Under the pieces are notes generated by a model, which was not told the DNA's origin, did no database searches, and was given only the letters and a program-made list of their open reading frames with translations. Position numbers and translations under genes: made by a program. 64,000 nucleotides of DNA from JAVVHE01 sp032249695 (GTDB taxonomy: Bacteria > Pseudomonadota > Alphaproteobacteria > Sphingomonadales > Sphingomonadaceae): NCBI GenBank assembly GCA_032249695.1, contig JAVVHE010000001.1, forward strand, positions 186,001 to 250,000, written 5' to 3'. Shown here piece after piece: positions 35,417 through 44,188 of this stretch (position 1 is the first letter of the stretch; each line of letters starts with the position of its first letter).

Positions 35417-36697
35417 ATGACCAGCTTTGCCGACCTTGTCGCCTCCGATGCCGTCCGTTTCGAAGGGATCGAGCGCCCCTACACCCCCGCCGACGTCGAG
35501 CGGCTGCGCGGCAGCGTGGCGATCGAGCACACCCTCGCGCGCCGCGGTGCGGAAAAGCTGTGGACCCTGCTGCACAGCGAGCCGCACGTGCATGCGCTGG
35601 GCGCGGTGACGGGCAATCAGGCGATGCAGATGGTGCGCGCCGGGCTGAAAGCGATCTACCTCAGCGGCTGGCAGGTGGCGGCGGACGCCAACACCGCGGG
35701 CGCGATGTATCCGGACCAGTCGCTCTACCCGGCCAACGCTGGGCCTGAACTCTGTCGCCGCATCAACCGTGCGTTGCAGCGCGCCGACCAGATCGAAACC
35801 GCCGAGGGTGGGCCGAAGCGCGACTGGTTCGCGCCGATCGTCGCCGACGCCGAGGCCGGTTTTGGGGGGCCGCTGAACTGCTTTGAGATTATGAAGGCCT
35901 ATATCGAAGCGGGCGCGGCCGGCGTGCATTTCGAAGATCAGCTCGCGTCCGAGAAGAAGTGCGGTCACCTGGGCGGCAAGGTTCTGATCCCGACCCAGGC
36001 GCATATTCGCAATCTCAGCGCAGCGCGGCTGGCGGCGGACGTCAGCGGCGTGCCGACGCTGATCGTCGCGCGCACCGACGCCGAGAGCGCCAAGCTGATC
36101 ACCAGCGACATCGATGAGCGCGACCATGAGTTCCTGACCGGCGAGCGCACCCCCGAAGGCTTTTTCCGGCTGAAGGACGGCACCGGCGTCGATCATTGCA
36201 TCAAGCGCGGCCTGGCCTTCGCGCCCTATGCCGACCTGCTGTGGTGGGAGACGAGCCACCCCAACCTCGCCGAGGCGCGCCGCTTCGCCGAGGCGGTGCA
36301 CGCAGTCCATCCGGGCAAGATGCTTGCCTACAACTGCTCGCCAAGCTTTAACTGGGAGAAGAACCTCGATCGCGAGACCATCGCCCGTTTCCAGCGCGAG
36401 CTGGGCGCGATGGGCTACAAGTTCCAGTTCGTGACGCTCGCTGGCTTCCATAGCCTGAACTACGGCATGTTCACGCTGGCGACGGGCTATCGCGACCGCG
36501 GCATGGCGGCGTATTCCGAGTTGCAACAAGCCGAGTTCGCGGCCGAGCCGCTGGGCTATACCGCGACGCGCCACCAGCGCGAGGTCGGCACCGGCTATTT
36601 CGATCTCGTCGCCGAGGCGCTGGCGGGCGGTCAGGCTTCGACAACGGCGCTGAGCGAATCGACCGAGGCCGCGCAGTTCCGGGTGGCGGCCGAATAG
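35417..36697 (+). CDS. aceA: Isocitrate lyase
   Basis: 426 residues. First enzyme of the glyoxylate bypass, splitting isocitrate into glyoxylate and succinate and so allowing growth on acetate and fatty acids. The catalytic loop is KKCGH at 180-184. GSWQ-type entry (YLSGWQVAADANTAG), IVADAEAGFGGPLN and IARTDAES-like VARTDAESA are conserved. ATG 35417 is preceded by GAGCAGGGA. Divergent from atpC by 145 bases; malate synthase is not in the window. Confidence 0.96.
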   Translation: MTSFADLVASDAVRFEGIERPYTPADVERLRGSVAIEHTLARRGAEKLWTLLHSEPHVHALGAVTGNQAMQMVRAGLKAIYLSGWQVAADANTAGAMYPDQSLYPANAGPELCRRINRALQRADQIETAEGGPKRDWFAPIVADAEAGFGGPLNCFEIMKAYIEAGAAGVHFEDQLASEKKCGHLGGKVLIPTQAHIRNLSAARLAADVSGVPTLIVARTDAESAKLITSDIDERDHEFLTGERTPEGFFRLKDGTGVDHCIKRGLAFAPYADLLWWETSHPNLAEARRFAEAVHAVHPGKMLAYNCSPSFNWEKNLDRETIARFQRELGAMGYKFQFVTLAGFHSLNYGMFTLATGYRDRGMAAYSELQQAEFAAEPLGYTATRHQREVGTGYFDLVAEALAGGQASTTALSESTEAAQFRVAAE

Positions 36698-36734
36698 GCG
36701 CTAGACGCTCTGCCCGCAAAGGCCGCGGGCCGCG

Positions 36735-36756
36735 TTCCCCGCTCGCGGGGATGACA
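36735..36756. repeat. REP-like palindrome
   Basis: ttccccgctcgcggggatga plus ca; arms CCCCGC and GCGGGG. Reverse-complemented, it has the same tgtcatccc(c) lead as the unit at 7222-7251. Confidence 0.5.
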
Positions 36757-36763
36757 TGTGGGC

Positions 36764-36822
36764 AAAAAAAAGGGCAGCGTGGGCGCATAATATGGGGTGG
36801 GTGGGATGCCACCCACGCTGCC
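36764..36822 (-). terminator. Leftward intrinsic terminator without a known gene
   Basis: Perfect 11-base arms GGCAGCGTGGG (36773-36783) and CCCACGCTGCC (36812-36822), with an inner TGGGTGG/CCACCCA pairing. On the minus strand the hairpin is followed by eight U residues (A8 at 36764-36771). No leftward gene is recognised before it, which points to a small RNA or peptide gene. Confidence 0.65.
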
Positions 36823-37214
36823 AGACGTGCGAGCAGGCGATTCAGCGGGAACCGGATGCTGAACGCTTCAATGACGCACGTAACGCCTAAAACACCGACC
36901 AAACGCTGGCTGCCGCGGATGCTGCCGCTGCGAGGAGCCAGGACGCCGCGAGCATCGTTACCGTTGTGCGCGTCATCCCCGGGCTCCAGCCAAAAACCTT
37001 GGGTGCGGGAGCGGAGCACGTTCCCCCGAACCGCTCCCGCCCAAATCCAATCTCACAGCGCGCGTGAGCCTATCGTCAGACGATCGTCAGCCAATCGGCA
37101 ATTCATTGCTGCTCCGTCGATCGGGTTGCAGCCGTCGACGAATGCCGACGCCGTTTCGACCGGGGGCGGGCCGCGCTCTTGCCGCGGGCTGGTGGGCGCG
37201 CGACAAGTTCGCCC

Positions 37215-38375
37215 GTGACCGTCGAAGCGTACAGCCGCCCCCTCGTCCCGCAGCGCCTCGTGCGGCTGTCGATCCTCGGGCTTTGGGGCGTGTATTTCCT
37301 GGTGAACACGCTACGCATGTGGGTGTTCGACAAGCCCGACCAGCTCGACATGCTCGGTCGGCGCCTGTTCGTGACTGTGATCGGCATCGGCCTCACGTGG
37401 CTCATCTATCTGATGATGCGCCGGATGCGCGATACGCGCTTCGCCGCGCGCGCTGCGGCCGCGCTCGCGCTCTGCGTGCCGCTCGCGGTCAGCTATGCGA
37501 CGGTCAACTGGCTAGCCTTCTACAAGATCGCTCCCAGCCTCGAGACGCTGAAGGAAATGGCCAGTCTGCCGCCGCGGCTGACGCAGCCGCATCTGATGAT
37601 CCTCGATTCGACGATCTCGTGGTTCCCGCTGTTCGGCGCGTGGGCGGCGCTCTACCTCGCGCTAGTCTACGCCGCCGAGGTCCGCGCGGCCGACGAACAC
37701 GCCGCGTCCTACCGGGCCGCCGCGCAGGCGGCCGAGCTTCGGGCGCTGCGCTACCAGGTCAACCCGCATTTCCTGTTCAACACGCTGAATTCGCTGTCGA
37801 CGCTCATCATGACGGGCCGCAACGCGTCGGCCGAACAAATGCTGATGAACCTGTCGACCTTCTTCCGCTCCAGCCTCACCTGCGATCCGAATGCCGACGT
37901 GGAATTGGTCGAGGAAATGCGGCTGCAGCGGCTGTATCTCGATATCGAGCAGGTCCGCTTTCCCGACCGGCTGGTCGTCCGCCGCGACATCGCGGCTGGC
38001 CTCGATCGCGCGCTGGTCCCGGCGCTGATCCTGCAGCCGCTGGTGGAGAACGCGATCAAATATGGCGTCAGCCGCTCGCGGCGGCCCGTCACCGTGACGT
38101 TGCGCGCGCGCGCGCGCGACGGCGAACTGGTGCTGTCGGTGGAAGACGATGCCTTGTGCGATCCCGCGCTCGCGGAGCTGTCACCGGGGCAGCAGACGAG
38201 CACCGGCACGGGGCTGCGCAATGTGCGGGAACGGCTGGAAACGCGCTTCGGCCGCAATGCACGGGCGCTATGGGGACCGCTGCAACCGTGCGGCTTCGCA
38301 GCCGTGCTGACGATGCCGCTGACTCGCGCGTGCGAGGCGAGCGAGGCCGACTGGCTGCCGCGCGATGCAGCCTGA
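37215..38375 (+). CDS. LytS/YehU-type sensor histidine kinase
   Basis: 386 residues from GTG 37215; upstream TTG 37179 is also possible and neither has a clear ribosome site. Four membrane helices (about 18-34, 51-68, 80-102, 134-154) precede the His_kinase domain with phosphoacceptor His185 in RYQVNPHFLFNTLNSLS, then an ATPase domain (LQPLVENAIKYG, GTGLRNVRERLETRFG). Inner-membrane kinase for the response regulator encoded next, which it overlaps by 11 bases. The signal is unknown; no extracellular domain is seen. Confidence 0.92.
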   Translation: MTVEAYSRPLVPQRLVRLSILGLWGVYFLVNTLRMWVFDKPDQLDMLGRRLFVTVIGIGLTWLIYLMMRRMRDTRFAARAAAALALCVPLAVSYATVNWLAFYKIAPSLETLKEMASLPPRLTQPHLMILDSTISWFPLFGAWAALYLALVYAAEVRAADEHAASYRAAAQAAELRALRYQVNPHFLFNTLNSLSTLIMTGRNASAEQMLMNLSTFFRSSLTCDPNADVELVEEMRLQRLYLDIEQVRFPDRLVVRRDIAAGLDRALVPALILQPLVENAIKYGVSRSRRPVTVTLRARARDGELVLSVEDDALCDPALAELSPGQQTSTGTGLRNVRERLETRFGRNARALWGPLQPCGFAAVLTMPLTRACEASEADWLPRDAA

Positions 38376-39123
38376 GCCGCGTCTGCGCACGCTCATCGCC
38401 GACGACGAGCCGCTCGCGGTCGAGCGTCTGCAGATCCTCTGCGCGCGCGTGCCGCAGATCGACCTCGTCGGCTCGGCGGCCGACGGCGAGGCGGCGCTGC
38501 GGCTGACAAAGGCGCTGTCGCCCGATCTGCTGCTGTGCGATATCGCGATGCCCGGGCTTGACGGCATGAGCGTTGCGCGCGCGCTCGAGGCGCGCGAACG
38601 GCGGCCGTCGATCATCTTCGTGACCGCCTTCGATGGCTTTGCGGTCGCGGCCTTCGATGTCGCGGCGGTCGATTATCTGCTGAAGCCCGTCGCCGAGGAC
38701 AAGCTGCGCCGCGCGGTGGAACGCGTGCTGGACCGGCGGCGCGCCCCGGCCCTGCCCGCGGCCGCGAACGACGATCCCGATCGCTATGTGCGCGAGTTCT
38801 GGGTTCCGCACCGCGCCGAGGTGATCCGCGTCGAGGCCGCGAGCATCGACCGCATCGAGGCCGAGCGCGATTACATGCGCCTGCACATCGGCCAGCGCTC
38901 ATACCTCCTCCACCAGACGATGGAGGAGCTCGAGCGTCGCCTCGATCCGCACCGCTTCCTCCGCATCCACCGCTCGGCCATCGTCCGCCGCGACACGGTC
39001 CGCGCCTTGAGGCATGACGGACGTGGCAACTGGCAGGTGGAATTGCAGAGCGGTGAGGTGCTGCGCATCGGCCGCAGCTACTTGGCGGCCGCCAAGACGA
39101 TGATGGACGAGGCGCGGGCGTAG
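38365..39123 (+). CDS. LytR/AlgR-type response regulator with LytTR DNA-binding domain
   Basis: 252 residues. Receiver domain 1-125 with Asp13/Asp14, phosphoacceptor Asp59 (LLLCDIAMPGLDG) and Lys107 (YLLKPV). LytTR DNA-binding domain from about residue 148: IDRIEAERDYMRLHIGQRSY, TMEELERRLDPHRFLRIHRS and GEVLRIGRSY. Overlaps the kinase gene by 11 bases, so the pair is cotranslated. Such regulators bind direct repeats upstream of few targets; none can be named here. Confidence 0.93.
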   Translation: MQPEPRLRTLIADDEPLAVERLQILCARVPQIDLVGSAADGEAALRLTKALSPDLLLCDIAMPGLDGMSVARALEARERRPSIIFVTAFDGFAVAAFDVAAVDYLLKPVAEDKLRRAVERVLDRRRAPALPAAANDDPDRYVREFWVPHRAEVIRVEAASIDRIEAERDYMRLHIGQRSYLLHQTMEELERRLDPHRFLRIHRSAIVRRDTVRALRHDGRGNWQVELQSGEVLRIGRSYLAAAKTMMDEARA

Positions 39124-39494
39124 CCCAGCGGCGCGATCGAGCGTCTGCGCAACCGTCTCCGTGCTTGATCGAAGCGGATCGGCCTGCGCCTGCGAAGCCG
39201 TATCCAGGCCTCATCGGCGCGGATCACCCGATCCCGAGCGAGCGGACGCGTGCTGTGCGCCGCGGGCACGCCTCGGGGCGCCGAGCGGCGGCGGCGCGCA
39301 GCAGCTGCAGACCGTGCCGCCGAGCCACATCACCAGCGGCCCAGCCTTCGCGCGCCGAGCAGCGCGGCACGGCGCGGGCTCGCGGCCCTTTCCGGCTTTT
39401 TGAACGCCTTCAGCTGACCTTTTCGGCATGCCGCCCGATCCCCATCGGTGTCACGAAATCGCAACACGCGACAGCGAACCGGTTTCGCAGCCGG
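39124..39494. other. Intergenic stretch without a recognised gene
   Basis: Convergent gap between the response regulator and the methyltransferase. A leftward frame from 39429 contains AGPLVMWLGGTVCSCC but is otherwise Arg/Pro-rich and unlike any family I know. A short AACCGG/CCGGTT hairpin overlaps the methyltransferase stop (about 39476-39496). No RNA gene seen. Confidence 0.4.
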
Positions 39495-40238
39495 TTAGGG
39501 CTTTACGAAGCGGTAGATCACGCGGTCGGTGTTCCCGCGCACCGACTTATCGAACACCAGCTTGGTGTGATCGTCACTGCTCACGCGCAGGATGTTGCTC
39601 GTTCCGGCCAGCTTGAACCCGGCGCGCTCGAAATCGGCGCGGATCGTTGCCGGGTCGATGCGGTGCAGCTCGTTGACTACCTTGCGCGTGTCGCCGCCGG
39701 GGTTGGCAACGTGATCGACCACCAGCACCGTGCCGCCCGGCTTCAGCTCGGCATAGAGCCGCCCGAGGATCTGCTGCGGATCAATGCGCGGGATATTGAA
39801 CTGCGCGCTTTCCCAATAGAAGTCGTGATAGATCAGGTGCATCATTGCCGCATCGAAGCGGTTTGCCGGCGGCGTGCTCGTTTCCTGCCCGGTGCGCTGG
39901 ACAGGCGTGATATTCGGGTGGCGCGCAACGCGCGCTTTCCACATCTCGGCATAGCGCGATGCCAGGCCGGCGGGATTGGTCGCGACCACCTCACCCTTCG
40001 GCCCGACGACGTCCGCGATCAGCTCCGAATAATATCCGCTACCCGCGACAAGATCGAGGACCGCCATGCCGGGCTTTAGCCCCATCATCGCCAGCACCTC
40101 GGCGGGCTTGCGCCCGGCGTCGAGCGCCCGGTCCTCGGCCGGGCGCTGCTGGTCGGCGACGGCCGCCGTGGGGCTCATCTGCGCGGCTGCAGGCGCGGCG
40201 GCGCACAGCAACGCGGCGGCAACAAGCAGATAGCGCAT
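39495..40238 (-). CDS. Exported class I SAM-dependent methyltransferase
   Basis: 247 residues from ATG 40238. A signal peptide (MRYLLVAAALLCAAAPAAAQ) is followed by a Rossmann methyltransferase fold: LKPGMAVLDLVAGSGYYSEL (SAM loop), VVATNPAGLA, YHDFYWE and LKPGGTVLVVDHVANPGGD. Exported proteins with this fold are common in sphingomonads; SAM is not expected in the periplasm, so a non-methyltransferase role is possible. Stands alone upstream of the Smr-mltA pair. Confidence 0.85.
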   Translation of the reverse strand: MRYLLVAAALLCAAAPAAAQMSPTAAVADQQRPAEDRALDAGRKPAEVLAMMGLKPGMAVLDLVAGSGYYSELIADVVGPKGEVVATNPAGLASRYAEMWKARVARHPNITPVQRTGQETSTPPANRFDAAMMHLIYHDFYWESAQFNIPRIDPQQILGRLYAELKPGGTVLVVDHVANPGGDTRKVVNELHRIDPATIRADFERAGFKLAGTSNILRVSSDDHTKLVFDKSVRGNTDRVIYRFVKP

Positions 40239-40299
40239 GTGGATTTCCCTTCGAATCTTCGTCGTGCAGTATGCGGCAAGCTGCGGCGCTGCGCCAGGA

Positions 40300-40857
40300 T
40301 CAGCGTTGCCGCCGCAGCACGACATAGACCGCCCCTGCCCCGCCATGGCGCGGATGGGCCGGGCGGACCGCGGCGATCAGCGGCCGCACGCGCGTCTGCT
40401 GCAGCCAATCGGCGAGGTTCGCGCGGATGACGCCACGCCGATCCGCGGGACCGCGGCTACCCTTTCCCGTCACGATTAGCACCAGTCGGCACCCACGCTC
40501 GGCGGCGTCGGCCAACCGCCGCTCGACGAGGCCATGCGCTGCCTCCAATCCGTGCCCGTGCAGATCGAGCGTCAGATCGGGCTCGACGCGGCCCGTGCGC
40601 ATTCGCCGGTCCCATTGGCCGTCGAGCGTCGCCTGCTCGGGCGGGGGTGGCGGCTGGAAGCGTGGCGGTTCGGCCAGCCGCCTTGGAGCGGGCATCGGCG
40701 GCGGCGCGGGCATCGGGCGCGGCTCGGGTGCAGCGACGCTTGGCGGCGTCGCGGATTCCGCGGGCAGCGCGCGGCCCGCGAGCGGACGCACGCTCGCCGC
40801 GACGCGCCGCCAGAGCGCCCGCTCGTGCGGGGTCAGCCCGTCACGGTCGCGCGCCAT
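40300..40857 (-). CDS. Smr-domain protein
   Basis: 185 residues from ATG 40857 (MARDRDGLTPHERALW). A Pro-rich N-terminal half (about 45-95) is followed by a C-terminal Smr domain: LTLDLHGHGLEAAHGLVERR (metal-binding LDLHG), VLIVTGKGS, GVIRANLADWLQ and HGGAGAVYVVLRR. Smr proteins of this type are endonucleases linked to ribosome rescue or DNA repair. It overlaps the mltA stop by 17 bases, a pairing conserved in alphaproteobacteria. Confidence 0.9.
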   Translation of the reverse strand: MARDRDGLTPHERALWRRVAASVRPLAGRALPAESATPPSVAAPEPRPMPAPPPMPAPRRLAEPPRFQPPPPPEQATLDGQWDRRMRTGRVEPDLTLDLHGHGLEAAHGLVERRLADAAERGCRLVLIVTGKGSRGPADRRGVIRANLADWLQQTRVRPLIAAVRPAHPRHGGAGAVYVVLRRQR

Positions 40858-42073
40858 CGGCCCCCGGCGCGCCGATGCGATCGGCCGCCGCGCGCGGCAG
40901 CAGGATGACGGCACTCGCAGCGTTCGCCTGCACGTTCGCCAGCGCCCGAGCGCGCGGACCGTAGCCGAAGAACAGATCGAAGCGGTTGGCGCCCTTGATC
41001 GCGCCGCCGGTATCCTGCGCCACCATCAGCCGCGCGAACGGCCCCTCCGCCGTGTCGGTCGCCACCCACACGGGTGCGCCGAGCGGCACGAAGCGCGGAT
41101 CGGCGGCGACGCTGCGTTCGGCGGTGAGCGCGATGCCGAGCGCGCCGACCGGGCCGTCGCCCGTCAGCTCACGGAAGAAGACCTGCGACGGATTGAGATT
41201 CATCACGCCCTGCGCCTCATCGGGGTGCGCGCGCAGCCACGCGATGATGTTCTCCATGCTCGCCGCGCCCTTTTCCAGCGCTCCGCGATCACGGAGCGCG
41301 CGGCCGATCGCGAAGTAATCGCGTCCATTCTGCGCAGCGAAGCCGACGCGCATGGTGGAGCCATCGGGAAGGCGCAGGCGTCCCGAGCCCTGCACTTCCA
41401 GCATGAACAGTTCATAGGGGTCCGCCGCCCACGCGAGTTCGAGACCGCGGCCCTTGAGCGCTCCGGCCGCGATCGCCGCGCGGTCATAATAGGGGACCAG
41501 CCGCCGCCCCTCGACGCGCCCGCGGATGGTGCGGCCCTTGAGGCTGTCGGCGAACTGGCCGAGATCGGCTTCGATGAGGTCGGCGGGCGGGCGGTAGAGC
41601 GGATAGGGGAACGCCGGCGACGGTTCGCGCGAACCGGCGAGTTCGAGCTCGAAATAGCCGGTCGTGTAGCCCTGCCCGCCTGCGACGGTGACGGGGACGA
41701 AGGCGGCTTCAAAGAAGGCTTGTGCGTTCCCGGGCCGGGCCGCGGCCGCGCAGGCGTCGGTCCAGTCCTCGCGGCGGGTGAGGCCAGACGGGTCGTCGCG
41801 CCGGGCGAGCGCTGGACAGGATTTGACGAATGCTGCGCGGGCGTCATCGAGGCCCGGCCCGGGCCAGCTTGGGATTCCGGCCCAGCTGCCGCGCTGAACG
41901 GGAAAGTCGGCGGCGCGGGTGGGCGCTGGCTGCTCAACGGATTTGGGCGTGGGTTGGGGCGGCACGGTCTGCGGGGACGGCGCGGGTGGCTGCGCCGGAC
42001 GCGGCGCAGGCTGACGCCCGGCACAGGCCGCGACGCCGAGCGACAGCACGAGGGCAAGGGCTATCCGCACCAC
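40841..42073 (-). CDS. mltA: Membrane-bound lytic transglycosylase A
   Basis: 410 residues. Outer-membrane lipoprotein (LGVAAC lipobox, Cys17) that cleaves glycan strands of peptidoglycan. After a Pro-rich linker come the MltA domain (FFEAAFVPVTV, GYTTGYFELEL, YYDRAAIAAGAL, LQVQGSG-like MLEVQGSGRLRL) and the 3D domain (MVAQDTGGAIKGANRFDLFF), whose Asp residues form the active site. Smr gene follows, overlapping. The Tim44-like gene often found upstream in relatives is not here. Confidence 0.93.
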   Translation of the reverse strand: MVRIALALVLSLGVAACAGRQPAPRPAQPPAPSPQTVPPQPTPKSVEQPAPTRAADFPVQRGSWAGIPSWPGPGLDDARAAFVKSCPALARRDDPSGLTRREDWTDACAAAARPGNAQAFFEAAFVPVTVAGGQGYTTGYFELELAGSREPSPAFPYPLYRPPADLIEADLGQFADSLKGRTIRGRVEGRRLVPYYDRAAIAAGALKGRGLELAWAADPYELFMLEVQGSGRLRLPDGSTMRVGFAAQNGRDYFAIGRALRDRGALEKGAASMENIIAWLRAHPDEAQGVMNLNPSQVFFRELTGDGPVGALGIALTAERSVAADPRFVPLGAPVWVATDTAEGPFARLMVAQDTGGAIKGANRFDLFFGYGPRARALANVQANAASAVILLPRAAADRIGAPGADGARP

Positions 42074-42575
42074 CGGCTGATGGGCGAGGCGTTGCCGAAA
42101 GCCAAGCGCTTCTGCTGCGTGCGGCGGCGGGCGCAGGGGTGGACCGGCGAAGGCGTCGGGCGCTGCCGGATGGCGGGACGCGCGCGCCGCGTTGATCCCG
42201 AACTCACAAAGTCCGCGCGAGCCGGGTTGAGGGCGACGCGCATTTGCGTTCGGGTTCGGCGTCAGCGGGCGGTTGAGGTTCCGTCGATGCAGTGGTGGCT
42301 ATGAATTTCTCTGCGCGGGTAAAGGCTGAGCCCTAGGGCTGTCGTCACGCGCACGGGCGCGCCAAGGCTGTCGCAGCCGACCCTACAATGCCATTTGATG
42401 GCGCGCACTCCCTGCGCACACCTCGTTGGCTCGGACCCGATCCGGGCCACGGCTCCTCGAGCGGCTGCGGCTCCGCAAGCCCACGCGCCGCAACAGGTCA
42501 GCCCCGCCTCCGGCCAAAAGCCCGCGGCGAGGTGCAGGTCTCAACAGCCCGGCCCGCAGGCTGACGACGCGAAGC
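42074..42575. other. Intergenic stretch without a recognised gene
   Basis: Between the mltA start and the metal exporter stop. Open frames here are Arg-rich shadows with no family match. The only clear structure is the 20-base near-copy of the exporter's last codons at 42540-42559. Confidence 0.45.
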
Positions 42576-42594
42576 TCAACAGCCCTGCCCGCAG
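42540..42594. repeat. Short duplication of the metal exporter 3' end
   Basis: CTCAACAGCCCTGCCCGCAG (42575-42594, the last codons and stop of the CDF gene) is repeated at 42540-42559 with one change (CCCGG for CCCTG). The second copy lies 35 bases beyond the gene. Compare the similar event at trmJ. Confidence 0.55.
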
Positions 42595-43508
42595 CCGTGC
42601 TCGCTGGCACCGTGCTCGATCTGCAGGGTTGCGTGGGCGATGCCGAAATTGTGTGCGAGCGCGCGGGCGGCGTCGGCGCAGAAACGGTCGTCCCCCGGCG
42701 CGCCCGGGCGCACCAGATGCGCGGTGAGCGCAACTTCGGTGGTGCTCATCGGCCAGATGTGGAGGTCGTGCACCTGCGATACGCCCTCTAGCCCACCCAA
42801 AAAGCGCTCGACCGCCGCTCGGTCGACGCCGCTCGGTACCGCATCGAGCGAAAGCTGCACCGCCTCGCTCAGCAGGCTCCAGCTGCTGCGGACGATCACC
42901 GCTGCGATCAGCAGCGCGACCGCCGGGTCGACCCAGCTCCACCCCGTCGCCCACGTCAGCCCCGCGCCCGCCAGCACTGCCGCCGAAAGCATGGCGTCGG
43001 CCAGCAGATGCTGGAAGGCTGCGCGCACGTTGAGGTCGCCCGACCCGCGCGCGAACAGCAGCGCGCTGACGCTGTTGATGATGATGCCCGCCCCCGCCAC
43101 CACGATCACCGGCAGCGGCACGATCGCCTCGGGCGCGCGCAGGCGCAGCACCGACTCCCACGCGATCATGCCGGTGGCGATCAGCAGCAGGCCGGCATTC
43201 GCCAGCCCCGCAAGGATCGAACTGCGGCGAAAGCCGTAGGTGAAGCGCGGGGTCGGCGGGCGCCGCGCAAGCCACGTCGCGCACCACGCCAGCGCCAGCG
43301 CCAGCACATCCGACGCATTGTGCCCCGCGTCGGCGAGCAGCCCCAGCGAGTTGGCGCGCACCCCCCACACAACCTGCGCCACGACCAGCGCGAGATTGAG
43401 GCCGATGCCGACCAGAAAGGCGCGATCGAAATTCTGCGGCGCGTGTGCGTGGCGGTGATGCGCGTGGCCGTGGGCGTGGGCGTGGGCGTGCGGGTGAGCG
43501 TGGGCCAT
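42576..43508 (-). CDS. CDF family divalent metal exporter
   Basis: 310 residues from ATG 43508 (a GTG at 43529 would add seven). Begins with a His-rich metal-binding stretch (MAHAHPHAHAHAHGHAHH). Six membrane helices, with the zinc-site residues in ADAGHNASDVLAL (helix 2) and HLLADAMLSAA (helix 5), then a cytosolic dimer domain (VSQVHDLHIWPMSTTEVALT). Exports Zn2+ or similar ions by proton exchange. Ends in CGQGC; the 3' end is partly duplicated downstream. Confidence 0.92.
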   Translation of the reverse strand: MAHAHPHAHAHAHGHAHHRHAHAPQNFDRAFLVGIGLNLALVVAQVVWGVRANSLGLLADAGHNASDVLALALAWCATWLARRPPTPRFTYGFRRSSILAGLANAGLLLIATGMIAWESVLRLRAPEAIVPLPVIVVAGAGIIINSVSALLFARGSGDLNVRAAFQHLLADAMLSAAVLAGAGLTWATGWSWVDPAVALLIAAVIVRSSWSLLSEAVQLSLDAVPSGVDRAAVERFLGGLEGVSQVHDLHIWPMSTTEVALTAHLVRPGAPGDDRFCADAARALAHNFGIAHATLQIEHGASEHGCGQGC

Positions 43509-43551
43509 CAGTCGCATGAGTTCGCGCACCGCGCGGCGCTGTCAACCGCGC

Positions 43552-44157
43552 CTAGCTTTGAAAGCTGACCGTCTGCATGCCGATATGGCCCACTTCCCAC
43601 GACAATGCGTGGTCGATGTGCGGCACGATGCCCGCCCCCGCCAGCTTCAGCATGAAATAGCCGTCCTCGCTGATAAAACCGCCTGCGCCATCCTCGACGA
43701 TCGCGAACCACGGCCGAGGGATGCGCCGGAAAATGCTGGCGCGCGTGAGAAGGACACCAGCGCCCAAGGCGGCCGCGGGTTCGATCAGCTGGCGCGCAGC
43801 TTTCTCGGCGGTGGTGTCAATCGGCGCGGTCTGCGTAGCCGCGACGGGCAGGTAGGGCGAATCGCGGCGACGATAGTTCGCGCCAATCACGTCGTGGCCG
43901 GGCGCAAGCAGGCGCTCAAGCGTGGTGGGCGGAAACAGGTGGTCGCTATCCAGCCAAAGCATCCAATCGGCACCCCACGCCAGCGCGTCGGTCGCCAATT
44001 GAGTGCGCAGCTTCACGAGCGAGGAGCTCGATTGCATCCACAGCTTGACCGTCCAGCCCGGGCGCGTGCGCTGAACATGCTGCGTCAGGTGCGCGAGGCT
44101 GAAGGCATATTCGGCGCGCACGTCGCCGTGATAGGGCGTCAGGATCGCAATTCGCAT
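43552..44157 (-). CDS. Glycosyltransferase-like GT-A fold protein
   Basis: 201 residues from ATG 44157 (MRIAILTPYHGDVRAEYAF). DSD at 70-72 (MLWLDSDHLFPP) is the metal- and sugar-nucleotide-binding motif, and later segments (VIGANYRRRDSPYLPVAA, ALGAGVLLTRASIFRRI, EDGYFMLKLAGAG) follow glycosyltransferases of this short type. Cytosolic by sequence; donor and acceptor unknown. Lies 31 bases after the PEP-CTERM gene, with which it could be cotranscribed. Confidence 0.8.
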   Translation of the reverse strand: MRIAILTPYHGDVRAEYAFSLAHLTQHVQRTRPGWTVKLWMQSSSSLVKLRTQLATDALAWGADWMLWLDSDHLFPPTTLERLLAPGHDVIGANYRRRDSPYLPVAATQTAPIDTTAEKAARQLIEPAAALGAGVLLTRASIFRRIPRPWFAIVEDGAGGFISEDGYFMLKLAGAGIVPHIDHALSWEVGHIGMQTVSFQS

Positions 44158-44188
44158 CAGCCCCCGTCGGCAGGGCGAAGCGTTGGCG

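Larger units (their letters stand above)
36698..37214. other. Intergenic stretch with palindromes and a leftward terminator
   Basis: Holds a REP-like palindrome (36735-36756), a leftward terminator (36764-36822), a 22-codon leftward frame at 36887-36955 (MLAASWLLAAAASAAASVWS then VF), another tcatcccc half-unit near 36976, and an inverted repeat GGGAGCGG/CCGCTCCC near 37010-37045. No recognised gene. The terminator suggests a short leftward RNA. Confidence 0.5.

Noticed and set aside
42541..43545. Alternative long leftward frame over the metal exporter
   Set aside because: Out of frame with the certain CDF protein; Arg/Ala-rich shadow.
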